NCBI RefSeq assembly: GCF_032854445.1
Contig: NC_088300.1
Location: 49,841,682-49,905,681 of the forward strand
DNA length: 64,000 nucleotides
Source: Liolophura sinensis
Taxonomy: Eukaryota; Mollusca; Polyplacophora; Chitonida; Chitonidae
Direction: 5' to 3'
Positions 1 through 11,679 of this stretch are shown piece after piece; within the stretch, counting starts at the first letter, position 1, and each line of letters opens with the position of its first letter. The position numbers and the translations under genes are program-made. The notes beneath the pieces were generated by a model. That model was given only the letters and a program-made list of their open reading frames with translations, did no database searches and was not told the origin of the DNA.

Positions 1-228
1 CTTTTCACTTTTCTACACCGGCCAGCATTGTGGTGGAAAGAAACCGTACAGAGCCCGGGGGAAGCCCACGACAATTTGCAGGCTACTGGCAGACCCTCCC
101 TCGTACGGCTGGAGAGGAAGCCAGCATAAGATGGACTTGAACTGACAGTGACCGCATTGGTGAGAGGCTCCTGGGTCATTGCGCCGCGCTGGCGCGCTAA
201 CCACCGGGGCAACGAGGTCCCCTATACT
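1..228 (-). repeat. tRNA-derived SINE copy, cut by the window edge
   Basis: This matches, in reverse orientation, the full-length SINE at 20374-20625. The tRNA-like head (A box around 'ggttagcgcgcc' on the minus strand) is at the right end and the conserved body with the 'gagcccgggggaa' block is to the left. The 3' tail lies outside the window or is lost. It is a non-coding retroposon; the short open frames across it are not genes. Confidence 0.8.
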
Positions 229-631
229 GGCTATACACAGTACCACTGTGACAAAATGTCTCAGATATGCACATTTTTCAATGCTTTGTTATTTTTTCCT
301 TTATTTTTTTAAAAAAAAAATAATAATAATAAAATGTTCTGTATTTATCATCCAAGCGTGGCTGAAGTTATTGCCTTTCAGGAAATATCACACAAGTGCC
401 TCTGGTTTTTATAGTGTTAAGTCTAAAGTTTGAAAGGTTATAATGCGACATAAATTGTAGGAACTTTATTACCGACTTTGATAGTAAAACGTGCACAAAC
501 GAGAATGATATTTTGTGAATAGTATTTATTTAGGCTATTTTATTTGGATTTCCGTTGATCGATGTTTTTTTTTTTCTTCTGAACCACAAGTATCCAATTT
601 AGCCCTTTAAGAGCGATACGGTATGTTAATT
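229..631. other. no gene seen
   Basis: AT-rich sequence with poly-T and poly-A runs near 285-330. No splice-supported exon or recognisable repeat was found here. Confidence 0.5.
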
Positions 632-706
632 GAGGTGTTTGACGTATGTTCAAGAATAATTCACTTAATATGCGATGATGGCCAATTTAAAGGGTGAGGA
701 AACAAG
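632..706 (-). repeat. decayed fragment of the same SINE family
   Basis: The stretch from 'tgaggtgtttgacg' through 'tcaagaataattcactta' to 'gggtgaggaaac' follows the order of conserved blocks in the SINE copies at 21.1 and 25.8 kb, with many substitutions. Only the 3' body is present. Confidence 0.5.
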
Positions 707-854
707 AGTGTCCTGGAGTAAACTGCTTGCCTCTGGCAAGAAACCTCGAATGTCTCACACGTGTCGGCATATATATCTATATATTTACTGCCAAGGCGAA
801 CCCAAATATGTGCGACAAAACACATATGTCCGACAAATTTCATGTAAAACGACA

Positions 855-965
855 TATACGTCTGTAAGGGTACCACTTTCAGAGAGAGATGAGAAACAAC
901 TGGCTTGTTTAACTCTCAGGTCAGCGATAGGCCTTACACAAGATCAAACAAAGGAATACGAAGAC
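855..965 (-). mobile_element. LTR fragment of the Gmr1-like family
   Basis: The block 'gtaagggtaccact' and the following 'caactggcttgtttaactct' match the ends of the two LTRs found at 39.4 kb and 48.7 kb. It is probably the other half of the LTR piece at 4.63-5.35 kb, with the LINE between them. It is a broken fossil fragment. Confidence 0.5.
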
Positions 966-1329
966 GCTCGAATAAGTTCAATACGTATATTTTAACAACT
1001 GACACTAATATACAACCAACACAAATAATTGCATATACATATAATTTAGTTTGTGCCTAAGAGAAATGGGCCTGGGATGTGTGGTCTGTTGATGACCCAT
1101 GATGTAGTGATTCTGTATTGTGAGCAACTCATAATAATATAATACTCATGCACTTGGGATCAGAAGACAAGTTTAGCTTGGGCTCCAGTCGTCCGCGCAA
1201 GAGAAGGTACGCTCCTACTCCCAGGTCGAAGGAATAACTATACTTGTGCATACTTGCAATTGTTATATACATTATAGTTATACATTCTGTAAATGCAACT
1301 GTGCATTCTCGCATGGGGATGCTATGTGA
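966..1329. other. LINE 5' region or spacer
   Basis: No recognisable coding motif. It lies between an LTR fragment and the first LINE endonuclease motif, so it may be the LINE 5' untranslated region. That is inference only. Confidence 0.3.
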
Positions 1330-4300
1330 CGACCATTTACAATCATATAGTAAACTGGTGAAATTCAGGACCATTTTGGCCAGACAATTCGAATATGAAT
1401 TGATTTCTGTTACCGAAACTGGCTTGGTCCTAATATATCAGATGATTTTATCAATATTGACGGTTATCTTGTGGAAAGAAAAGATAGAAACATTCACGGT
1501 GGTGGCATAGCAATTTATTTCAAATCTGGTATAGCTGCTACTTGTCGTAAAGACCTCGAAACAGAACATGAAATGTTATGGATTTTAATACGTAATGAAA
1601 ACAAAGCAATTCTATTTGCTGTGTGTTATCGTCCCCTTCTCCCCCCCCCCCCCCCATCAACGAACAGATGTACGCAAAGATTTTTTGTAAAGCTTTGAAT
1701 TCTAGCTTGATGTAGCTGTTTCAGAAAACTCAGACGCAATAGTCATAATGGGAGATTTTAATGACAGGTGTACACATTTGAATGAATTTCATCATGGTAG
1801 TGAGCTTCAAATGGATCTTTATAACATGATTAAGGGGAAAAATTTGTCCAGGTAATCGACGAGCCTACGAGATATTCTGACAAAACTGCAAATCTGCTGG
1901 ATTTAATTATAACGGATAGCCCTGGATTTGAGTCTTGAGTTGCCTGTCCTTTAATGAATCTAGATCAATACACGATATATTGTGTTCTTAATATGTCAAA
2001 AACTAACAAGCCTAAGGCATACAAAAGACATATCTAGGACTACAAAACAGCTAACCTAGAAGAACTGATTAATGTACTAAAACGAACACCTTTTGACCTA
2101 ATTATAGACATTTTCGATTCCATCGACGATAAAGTCTATGCGTGGACCGAATTATTTCTTTCGTGTTGTGCCCAAACAAAACAGTTATAATGAGGCCAAG
2201 GGATAAGCCTTGGTTGACTAATGACGTCGGACGTAAATTTCGAATTAGGGACAGATGGTACAAAAAGTTTAAACGCACCAAGTCGGATGACGATAACTTC
2301 TATTTCCTTTTGGCTAGACGAGTAGCCAATGTAGCAAAACGCAGTGCGAATAGGAAATACACCGACTCTTTAAAGTTGAAATTGTCTGACCCCAATGTTG
2401 ACACGAAGACTTACTGGAAGATAATGAAATCTGTCCTCGACTCTAAAGCAGTTCCCCAAATACCTCCACTCTGAATTTACAACAAAGTTGTATCTGACGA
2501 CAGGGACAAAGCAAATGAATTTTGTAAATTTTTCGCCTCTAAATCTGCACTGGTTAAAAACCCGCCTAATTTACCACAATTTTCATATGTTACTGACTCT
2601 CGCCTAAGTTTAGTTCAAACAGGTGAATCTGAAATTTTATTGCTGTTAAAACGCCTAAAGGTGAAAAAAGCCTGTGGTATTGATATGGTATCTAATTTTA
2701 TGTTAAAACACTCTGCCGTAAATATTGCTTTTTCGCTCGCAAAATTATTTAACTTTTCAGTGTCAACAGGAACATTTCCGTCTGCGTGGAAATTATATCG
2801 TCTTAGTCCAGTGTTTAAAAAAGGTGAGCGAAATGATGTCACTAATAGACCTATTTCTTTACTGTCATCTGTATCCAGATTGTTAGAAAAAGATTCTACC
2901 AATATTGCAAGGATAATAACTTACTTATTCCTGAAAACTCTGGTTTTCAAGAAAACGACTCTACTGTTTACCAGCTCACTCAGATTGTCCCTAATATATA
3001 TCAGGCGTTGGACAGAGGTGAAGATGCGTGCCTTATATTTTTAGACGTCAGGTATGGCACGCTTGACTTCTGTATATACTTAGACAATAGAAATCGAAGG
3101 TGACCTGCAAAAATGGCTAGAAAGCTATTTAAATAATAGATCATTTAACGTATGTGTAAATGGAGCTGAATCTCATCCTGAATACATCTATTCTGGAGTG
3201 CCACAGGGTTCTGTCCTTGGCCACCTATTATTTCTTATATTTGTAAATGATATAAACAATGATATAGAATGTAAAATAAATGTCTTTGCTGACGATACTT
3301 CTCTTTTTAAACCTATAAATGGTATTACTCTTTCTGAACGTAAAATCAATAGAGATCTCCAACGACTGACAGACTGGTCAAACCAGTGGAAAATGGGACA
3401 AACATGTTTTAGATATCATCTGCAAAAGTAACAGAAAGTTAAGCATAATGACCAGGACTAAAGCATCTCTTAGTAGAAAATGCCTCATTAATTTATACTT
3501 CAGTACTGTCCCATCAACTATGGAATATGCTGATGTTTTTTTTTTTTGATAGCTGTAGTATAAATTGAACAAGTACAAGGTTGGTCAGCGCTAATCTGCT
3601 TATCTGTTCGTCGACGAAAGCACAGGCTACTTATATTTTGTAAAATAGTTAACCCTTATGTCCCCCACATCTTCTACAATTATGTCCAGTCAGAAATAAT
3701 GATGCTGACCATTCGTACAGGCTTAGAAACCGTAATGACCGTCGCCTCTTTAAATGTAGGATAAATATCATCCTCATTTTTCCACAAACGACAAAGGACT
3801 GGAACGACTTACCCTCTAAGTTTAGAAATTGGTCGGTTTACAGCCTACAACGTTTCCTAAAGCCCCAAATCTGAAAAATTAAATATTTTTTTACAATTTT
3901 GTTAATAACGACATGTCTATTTTGCATTGTAGAATAAGGATGGGACTGAGCGCTCTTCACGCTGACCTGTTTAAGTATTATGTTATCCCAGATCGGTCCT
4001 GTAACTATTGTCCATCTCCTAACGAAACAGCGTATCATTTCCTAATAGAGTGCTCACACTCTGCCGCTCTTAGGAAGCATATGCTTGTAGACATAGCAAA
4101 AATAATGTATCCAGGAGTTCACCAATCTTTACTTTTGGCTGATTCACTCATTTCCAAATACCTATATAAAGTGTTACTTTTCGGATCTAAAGATTTGGTA
4201 CTCTTAGATAACATTAAATTATTTCAAACCATCCACAATTACCTCCTGGTTACCAACAGACTAAGCCATTAATACAAATGATGTTCGCAACTGGTATTAT

Positions 4301-4626
4301 ATTTTACTTAATATGCTAGGATGCCTGTTTTTACAGGTACATTTACTTATGAAGACACTACTATTTATTTATTCCAAACTAAGGTTTAACCATTTAATTT
4401 GTAAACGGTCATAATTTTTTGTTGTGAATATCTGTAAGGCTTAATTCTTGTGCTTGTTTTACTGTATTCTGTTTAATTACTATATCATTGTAAGTTAGCA
4501 GACAATATTTTCAAAATACCATTTTTCAAATGTTGTAATTACATGTAAGTAATCTTTGTTGAGCAAACCCCTTGTGGCCACTGGCTGAGGGCAATCCTCT
4601 ATAAATAAATAAAGCATTAAATTTAA
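1330..4626 (+). mobile_element. CR1/Jockey-group LINE, degraded
   Basis: A non-LTR retrotransposon. Pieces in order: apurinic endonuclease motifs from about 1335 (a sensor-like 'SVTET' stretch, then 'GGGIAIYF' near 1498, 'MGDFND' near 1748); the spacer 'RPRDKPWLT' near 2193; reverse transcriptase blocks 'KKACGID' near 2665, 'SPVFKKGERND' near 2812, 'PQGSVLGHLLFLIFVNDI' at 3201 and the catalytic 'FADDTSLF' near 3284; the thumb-like 'DWNDLP' near 3798; and a C-terminal C-C-H-C-like region ('CNYC..HFLIEC') at 4000-4050. The end is an AT-rich tail with 'ataaataaataaa' at 4602-4614. The reading frame shifts and is interrupted several times, and a poly-C run sits at 1638-1652 inside the endonuclease, so this copy cannot be active. 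The clade is by motif impression only. Confidence 0.85.
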
Positions 4627-4631
4627 TTTAA

Positions 4632-5347
4632 TAAAATTCCACATTCAAGATGAGTTCCTCAATCAACGGATGACAGTCCGATATGTGGTTATTCTCCAAC
4701 TGCCTGTGAATGTGTAACTTCTCATGGTGAACGGAATGACAGTAGAGTCCCTGATGCCGAGCTGTCGATGTTTGTTTCCTCGGAAATATACACAAAAAAG
4801 TCACTTTCAGGGTAAACTGGAATGAAGTGTACCTAATGGGACAAAGAGACAATGAGCGATACAAGCTCCAAAATAACGTCTCCAAAAAGTAGCAAGTGGC
4901 GAAACACAAGCTTACAAAGTGCTGCGTACAGAAAATGGAGTACAAATGACGAACGTCGAATGGCGTGAAAGCCGATATCTCCAAACCCAGCAAAATCCTT
5001 CACAGAGAATGACTGCTCTTAAATGGACTTGAGTAAATAACTGCTCACAAGTGGACTTGAATGAATGACTGCTGCGAGCTTCATAACTCCGGCGCTCATA
5101 TTCATAGACTAACGTAACAGAAAATTCTGAATGGTTTGATCGTAAAGATGTTTACAACACCGATACATATTTCCAGAATGTATACCCTATGTACAATGAC
5201 ACTAAACTCGTGAACACCGAAGCCTCGAGAACGCTCGACTGAATTACAGCACAGGCTATTACTTACACAGAAAAATGTAGGTCAGAAACTGACAAATAAT
5301 AATATTAAAAAAATATAATACAATGTTTGCCGACGGGGTTCGTAACA
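4632..5347 (-). mobile_element. LTR piece, Gmr1-like Ty3/gypsy family
   Basis: It aligns by eye along its length with the LTRs at 39.4-40.1 and 48.7-49.55 kb: shared blocks include 'tccgatatgtgg', 'ctgcctgtgaatgtgtaactt', and the 'ctcacaagtggacttgaatg' motif. Read on the minus strand it begins TGTTACGAACCCCG at 5347. No internal coding region follows, so it is a fragment or solo LTR, and it abuts the LINE tail. It is a fossil. Confidence 0.75.
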
Positions 5348-5835
5348 AGGCTCATAATTAAGGGCTCTGTGAACTGTTAAATAGTACCAAGGCCCTGCGG
5401 AAGTTCCAGGCGGGGGTACGCAATTATTTCCTGCACGAAGGCTCTGTTGTACCAACCCCTCTTGTATCCATGTCAACCGCATAGCTTCACCAACCATCAT
5501 GGCCCCACCCTCAACACTCTTCCCGCGAGGAGGTGGGAACACTGTAAATAAATAGCAGTGAACAAAGAGAAGATCTTGTCCTGGTATCTCAACCAAACCT
5601 ACAGAATGTACACATTTGCACATACACTTGGAAATTAAAACAGTATTTTATTGAATTCAACCCACCCCCAACTCACACTTGTTTTTTAATTCATGAAGTT
5701 TGTGGGAAAGAACCGCCTGTATATAAAGCATCATATATTCCTCAAGCTGGGGGTCACAGGCTTTGTTACACCAACGTTTAATTGACTGGCTCTGTTGTGG
5801 AGATACAATATAAACTGTGGCCATATGTGTTTAAA
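5348..5835. other. no gene seen
   Basis: Spacer between the LTR piece and the decayed membrane-protein copy. One minus-strand frame of 113 codons here shows no motif or splice support. Confidence 0.4.
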
Positions 5836-6455
5836 TTAGGTCGTCAAAGGCAAATGAAACTCAGTAACGTAACTAAAGCCAACTCGGATCAACTCACTTT
5901 TCTCTATAGAACTTAGACAACTGGTCGTCTGTTTTGTGAACGCGTGCTCTTTTTCTGAGTAGAAGTTGTCCACTGTAATCTTGATTTTCTTTGTCATGAT
6001 CTCTTTTTGAACGTTTCTTTCAGTATGTGTGACGAAGAAGTCGCTCAGCTTTGGTAAAATGGTCAGAACAATTGCAGTGACCACCTGAACCGGCAGTGTT
6101 AAGCTACTCCAGCCGTTGAAGCCTATGATCAACTTCACTACTGACGTCACGACCACTGTAAAGGCCGATAGCTCTGTTGAGAAAAATGAAGACGGCGCGA
6201 CGCAGAGGTCGATGTTTCACCACAACGTAGAAAAACAGCTCACTGGGGATACCTGGGTATGGACCGTGCCACTAAATGAATTTGGAAGTTATTTTAGAGG
6301 AATGTACTTCAGATATTTGAACAGATTTTGCCAGTTTTAGCCTCCGGCGGTGTTGCTTAGTTAGATTTGATATTCCACCAATGCTGCTCCAGCGTTCACA
6401 TGTTTTAAACTCAAAACTCAAAGTCTTGAACGATGGCGAAGCTACTTGTGGCATT
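5836..6455 (-). pseudogene. partial copy of the 867-residue membrane protein
   Basis: The minus strand encodes a region clearly related to residues about 690-850 of the intact gene at 8259-10862: both have 'FTVVVTS(I/V)VKLII.FN', 'QVVTAIVLTILPKL' and 'KIKITVDNFYS'. Similarity continues through the 'GGIS' segment (6340-6450) and then stops, and the 5' three quarters of the gene are absent. The C-terminal tail differs from the intact copy and the upstream part is frame-disrupted. It looks like a tandem duplicate that decayed, though a 3'-truncated retrocopy is possible since the parent gene has no introns. Confidence 0.75.
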
Positions 6456-6663
6456 CATGTCGCGCTCTTTGGTCGACGTAAAGTCTTACAACTAGTGTAA
6501 CTCCATCTACCGATGAGATGATCATATATTTTTAGCTATATGCGGAAGTCACCGTGGGCCGAATTTTCCTAGCCTTGACATAAACGCCAAAGTATTTTCT
6601 CGGTTCAGCCTCTACAGGGGGCAGTGTTTTTTTATTTACAAAGTAACAAATCTATGTATTAAA

Positions 6664-6809
6664 TATATCCAGGCTTCCTCACCGGCCGTACGTGGTAAGG
6701 TCTTTCAGCAACATGCGATGGTTTCCAGAGCCCGGTTTCCACCAACCATACTGCTAGCCGCCGTCCTATAAGTGAAATATTCTTGAGTACGGCTAAAACA
6801 CCAATGAAA

Positions 6810-6872
<63 letters not shown>

Positions 6873-6874
6873 AT
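6664..6874 (+). repeat. SINE body with (AAAT)n tail
   Basis: It matches the 3' two thirds of the SINE at 20374-20625: 'ccggccgtacgtgg', 'gcccggtttcc', 'ataagtgaaatattcttgagtacggc'. It ends in a long (AAAT)n microsatellite at 6809-6873. The tRNA head is missing. Confidence 0.85.
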
Positions 6875-8258
6875 ATTAAATATGTCGTTTTTACTTTGCA
6901 ATACATGTGTACAGGGGACTGCTTCCTACACGTTTTTGCATGTACAGGAAGAGCGATGCTGTCTGAACTGCAACAATCAATCAATCAATAAATCAATAAA
7001 ACAATACATGTGTTTATACCTAAGGCATTGTTATTTACTCATTTACATGGAAATGTCCTGCTTCATAGTACTTCATCCCTACTGGTAGCTATTTTCAACA
7101 CTCATAATCTAGAGACCAGCTAGGCTGAATAACTTAACTAAAAAAACTAAGACATGAAATCAGGCTACTATGATTTGGTTGATGGGTGTATTTTCTTACT
7201 ATATGTTGTGCAGAGAGGGGCGTATAAGCGCTGGATAAATGAATGCAAGTACATGCAAGCAATATTACACTGAAGGAAACATTATAAAAGACAGACTGAA
7301 CATAAAGTACAAGTGAGACATCTGTGGAGCAAGAAAATTAAAAAAAAAGTATGACAAAAGGGGGTCAGGAGGGTGGTACATAGATATAAAATCTTTGTCA
7401 TGTTGTGGATGAGACTGTAGGAAGAAGAACGAGTCCAGTTGATGTTGGTTTAGTCCATTTATTAAGGTAACAGTCTATGGTACAGATTAACACCCTGACA
7501 ATGGAAAGCATACAAAAAATATATCAGCAAGCAATGCTCTATACTGTAAGATTATACGGTATGTGAGTCATCTCCCTTTAAATGAACAGCTATTACAGTA
7601 GTTCGCACAATACAGCTATTATACAGCGTGGACCAACATATTTCCTCGTATGCATAAATGAACAGTTAACAGGAATGAAGTCAAATAAAATGTATGTATC
7701 GTATTAACTCTGATTTAAGTATAGAAGGTATTGTGTTACATACTTATTATACTTAATGGCGAGCATAGCATACGTACGTGTCTAACAAGGAAATGAATAT
7801 TGAAAAATGAACAAATAACCCAGAATGGGATTGTAGAGGTACATGTCATCGTCTATACATCTGGACAATTAACTCACCATTAACGGTGTCATGTGCAAAG
7901 TATAGATCAGCTCACATGTACACAAGAATCAAACACAACAACTTTATGTACATTACACATATCATTTAGATAATTGAATCTACCATTAATACAACACTAT
8001 ATCGATTATGACAATTACCTGAGTAACAGCAACATAAGTGATGTTACATCATAACTGAAATGGCACATTACCTATGCTTATCATTACAAGAATACAGTAA
8101 ACGACACTCACTGGTAAGATATTCGAACATGACAAGGACTTAGCTTGCCCTGGGAGGACAATAATATACACGAGCGTTGCAGTGGTCATTAGTCAGAATG
8201 AGGGGGTCACAAAACTGCCGAATAAGTAATCTTGCTTCCCCATTGTCTATCTTAAAAC
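6875..8258. other. probable 3' region of the membrane-protein gene
   Basis: No coding sequence recognised. On the minus strand this lies just 3' of the 867-residue gene, so part of it is likely 3' untranslated sequence. A possible AATAAA-like signal (tttatt on the plus strand) lies at about 7455. Confidence 0.35.
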
Positions 8259-10862
8259 TTAGACAACTGGTATTAAATATCTTCTGCTTTGTTCTTGCCA
8301 AGCATTCTCTCTTTGTGAGTAGAAGTTGTCCACTGTAATCTTGATTTTGTTTATCGTGATTTCTTTTTCTATGTTTCTTTCCATTTGTGTGGTGAAGAAT
8401 GCATTCAGCTTTGGTAAAATGGTCAGAACAATTGCCGTGACCACCTGGGCCGGCAGTGTAAAACTACTCAAACGGTTGAAGGCGATAATCAACTTCACTA
8501 TTGACGTCACGACCACTGTAAAGGCCGTTAACTCTACTAGAAAGACGAAGATGGCTCGGCGCAGAGGTCGGTGTTTCTCCACGACGTAGAAAAACAGCTC
8601 TCTGGGGATTCCGGGGTATGGGCCCCGCCACCGAATTAATTTGGAAGTTATTCCAGAGGAAGCCGCTTTAGAGCCGTAGGCGGGTTGGGTCAGTTTTAAT
8701 ATTTGACGCTGTTGCTGGGTTAGAGGAATTGATATTCCACCAATCTCGAGCTCTTTGACTGTTCTAGCATTTAAATGTTTCAAAATCAAAACCTCATCTC
8801 TAATGCTAGCGACGTCACTTTCTTCAGATGTGTTCTTGAGGGTCAAGTTAATTTTGACTATTTCGTGAAGTATTATTAAGTATGAGTCGCTGAACTTTTG
8901 GGAGCTACTTCCGAGATATAAAAGCATTGTACCGGTCGCAATTACGAATCCCAAGGCGAGAGTTGGGTAAATGATAACGCCTATGTATGTGTAGTCAATG
9001 ACCAACAAAATGAAGAGCATTCCCCTAACAAAGATCAAGAAGAAGGAATAATATGTGAAAAGCAAAGAGAAAATAATAAGTGGATACATTAAAACTCTAC
9101 GCTTGCCTCTGGAAGCGAAGTGTTTTAAATAAGCTCTAGTGAAGTTGATACAACAGAATACAGTGGGAAAGCCGTAGTAGACGATACACAGAGTTATCTC
9201 AGCAATACATAGCATAATATAAAAGAACACAGATATATATGTGACGGCGCAAAAGTGAATTTCTGAACAGAACCATCTCCTAAATCGATCGTTGCAGAAT
9301 CGAAATGCAAATTTCCAAAACGACGGATTCAGCAAAGTGAACACATTTCCTTGCAAAAGATGACGAAGCGTACTGTGAACACTCTTGTTATCCATTTTAA
9401 CCGATCCAAAGAGTTCTATTGTCGACAAATCCATTGACAACAGTGTATTCTTGCATCCATTTTCTCGTTCAAACACGGAAATGAAACACGTTGAGATATT
9501 TTTAGGCGCACATATACAAATCTGTCCAATGGTGAGGTATACTCCAAATACAACGATTGGGCCTCCAAATATGGTAAGCCAGTTTGCAGCACTGCCGGAG
9601 ATTCCGTAAGGCATGCTCAGGAAACCGACAGGTATTCCCACTTTCATCCTTTCAGTAATAGAAAAGCGAAATATCAGTCTGTAGTACATGACTTTGACAT
9701 AGACGGGTAGAGGAATAATCACTGCAAAGAGGAAGAACCTAGCCATCCTCGAAATAAGAAGCGGAAATCTCTTACCGATGCATTTGAATGGGGTACCAAT
9801 CATGGATATTAAAGTTATCGGTTTATCCAGGCCAAGGTAGAACCAGTCGTCGTCGGAGGGATCCGTCTGTGATAGGTGACCCCAGACACTTCTTGTGCCC
9901 CTCAGTAGCGGGGTCTCATCATCAACAGTGGCAGTTGTTTCACTGGAAGCCAGAACTTCAGGACTATCGAGTGAGACAATTGTTCCTCCGAAGCCATAGT
10001 CGAATAACAATGACAGCGGTATACAGAGATACATGAAGCAAATCACTGCTATGAAGTAAAAAAATGACGACCAATCGGAAACTTTTATTGTGCGTCGTCC
10101 ACACGTGAGTTTTAACTGGGATAATTTTTTATCGCGGTAAAAACTGCAGCAGGAGTAGCCTGTGGGGTCTTTCCAGTACCCAAAATATGTACTGAAATCA
10201 AAAAGCCACTTGTTATCTGCGTTGGGGTCCAACTTCACAATTTGACAAAATACGCTGTAATTTTTTTCGTGGATTCCATGAAGATACTTTAAAGTCATGT
10301 TGCCTAAGGCTGTACCAACTGCATACGTGGCGTGTCGTCCACCCAACTCCAATGAGCAATTTTCGGGTTCAGCGTCAAAGCGGATGTAAACATCACGCAG
10401 GGTGTAAAAGTCCAAGAGGCCAAATGAGAGTTTGCCTGCGTCGTAATCAAACTGTAGGTAAGGCATGGCTCCATATCTTGTTGTTGTTGTCCACACCCAT
10501 ATAAAGGGAAGGAAAACATCGTCTCGAACTTTCAAGGAGATATTCTGTGGGAATGCAAGGCGAAAATAAGCGAAATTAGCTTGCTTAGACAAAAGTCTGC
10601 GTAGAAATTCTTTCGCATCGCTAGGGTTCGCCGTCAAGTTACACACAGGCTGTGAGATGCCGTTATCTCCAAGGTATAGAGGCATACTGTCATTTCTGTC
10701 CGTTAAAACGGCATCGTTTCTTTGCTGAGCTTTATGCAAAGGAATTGATTCTACGCTTGAACAAACACTTACACCGACAATGTACATAAATAAGAGATTT
10801 CTTAGGGGAAGTCCTTGCCAAATACCCACTGGCCAAGTAAATATTCTCTTCAGTCCAGCCAT
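8259..10862 (-). CDS. unrecognised multi-pass membrane protein, 867 residues, single exon
   Basis: An uninterrupted frame with no intron, starting at ATG 10862 in the context cgtcATGG. I do not recognise the family. Residues 20-38 are hydrophobic and look like a signal peptide or first helix. Residues about 40-265 form a putative ectodomain with several N-glycosylation sequons (CNLT, QNIS, ENCS, GNMT, KNYS) and many cysteines. Hydrophobic helices follow near 267-287, 374-394, 425-452, 536-575, 590-651 (two or three), 771-793 and 803-820. Acidic loops lie at 298-345, and a charged soluble stretch at 655-765 precedes a distinctive 'GPYPGIPRELFFYVVEKH' motif. The C-terminus is short and polar. 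Two decayed relatives flank it (5.8 kb and 15.4 kb), so this is the surviving member of a local family. The fold suggests a transporter, channel or receptor; function is unknown. That it is a real expressed gene is likely because 868 codons stay open. Confidence 0.85.
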   Translation of the reverse strand: MAGLKRIFTWPVGIWQGLPLRNLLFMYIVGVSVCSSVESIPLHKAQQRNDAVLTDRNDSMPLYLGDNGISQPVCNLTANPSDAKEFLRRLLSKQANFAYFRLAFPQNISLKVRDDVFLPFIWVWTTTTRYGAMPYLQFDYDAGKLSFGLLDFYTLRDVYIRFDAEPENCSLELGGRHATYAVGTALGNMTLKYLHGIHEKNYSVFCQIVKLDPNADNKWLFDFSTYFGYWKDPTGYSCCSFYRDKKLSQLKLTCGRRTIKVSDWSSFFYFIAVICFMYLCIPLSLLFDYGFGGTIVSLDSPEVLASSETTATVDDETPLLRGTRSVWGHLSQTDPSDDDWFYLGLDKPITLISMIGTPFKCIGKRFPLLISRMARFFLFAVIIPLPVYVKVMYYRLIFRFSITERMKVGIPVGFLSMPYGISGSAANWLTIFGGPIVVFGVYLTIGQICICAPKNISTCFISVFERENGCKNTLLSMDLSTIELFGSVKMDNKSVHSTLRHLLQGNVFTLLNPSFWKFAFRFCNDRFRRWFCSEIHFCAVTYISVFFYIMLCIAEITLCIVYYGFPTVFCCINFTRAYLKHFASRGKRRVLMYPLIIFSLLFTYYSFFLIFVRGMLFILLVIDYTYIGVIIYPTLALGFVIATGTMLLYLGSSSQKFSDSYLIILHEIVKINLTLKNTSEESDVASIRDEVLILKHLNARTVKELEIGGISIPLTQQQRQILKLTQPAYGSKAASSGITSKLIRWRGPYPGIPRELFFYVVEKHRPLRRAIFVFLVELTAFTVVVTSIVKLIIAFNRLSSFTLPAQVVTAIVLTILPKLNAFFTTQMERNIEKEITINKIKITVDNFYSQRENAWQEQSRRYLIPVV

Positions 10863-11679
10863 GACGATAACTTATCTCTGGTATAACTCTGAGAAGAATT
10901 GTGAGTCCAGTTTAACATAGTGACTATTGTATATGTGCCTCTATTTTTGAACTAAAGGCGGAAGTAACCGGAGAGGCACATTATGTAGTTTAGGAAAAGC
11001 CCAATATCCTTCACAGCGCATGTACCGCTCTTTACACTCGGCTTACATCACTATCGCCATTAGCAAATTTTGTACAGAGAATAGTGTTCTCATGCACATA
11101 GCAAACTCTTTCTAAACCTTTGTTTCTGTGTATACTGGATACGTATGCTATCTGTTTTGTCTAAAGTATGTTAAGCATGATTCCAGTGGATAACTAAAGC
11201 ATTTGTAATAATGAATGATGGATCTGCATGAGCGCAAAAGTGTTAAGGCAAAATTTAAACAAGCCCACTCATACCTACTCTCCTTATGTAGAGGACGTAG
11301 CCATAAGTCTACTCAACCTGTGCTGAAAAGCCTGCACATCTCGCATACGGTGACGTAAACATAGTTATAACATATACCTGGCCTTCCAATGGAACGACTC
11401 TACTATCTCCTGGCGGGAAGTCGTAAACAGTCAATGACAATTGACATTAGCAGACACCTATAGCTCTATATACCAAAATCAAGCAATTCGATGGCCACGC
11501 CAAAGAAATGGAGAGATTATGTGGATTTCAAGGTTTACTGTAGAATTTGTTAAGCACAGCTAGTATCCACAGTGAATAATCGTGTTGTGACAGCCCAAAG
11601 GTGTGATTTGAAGACGGAAAGTAAGAACAGATTTCGTCTTTCCTGAAGTTGTTGTGGTAAAAGGAGAAGGCTATGTTCC
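10863..11679. other. upstream region of the membrane-protein gene
   Basis: No coding motif seen. It holds the likely promoter and 5' untranslated region of the minus-strand gene. No clear TATA element was picked out. Confidence 0.3.

Noticed and set aside
1-228. Possible tRNA gene on the minus strand
   Set aside because: The tRNA-like A box is part of a SINE head; the copy continues into the SINE body and no full cloverleaf was seen.
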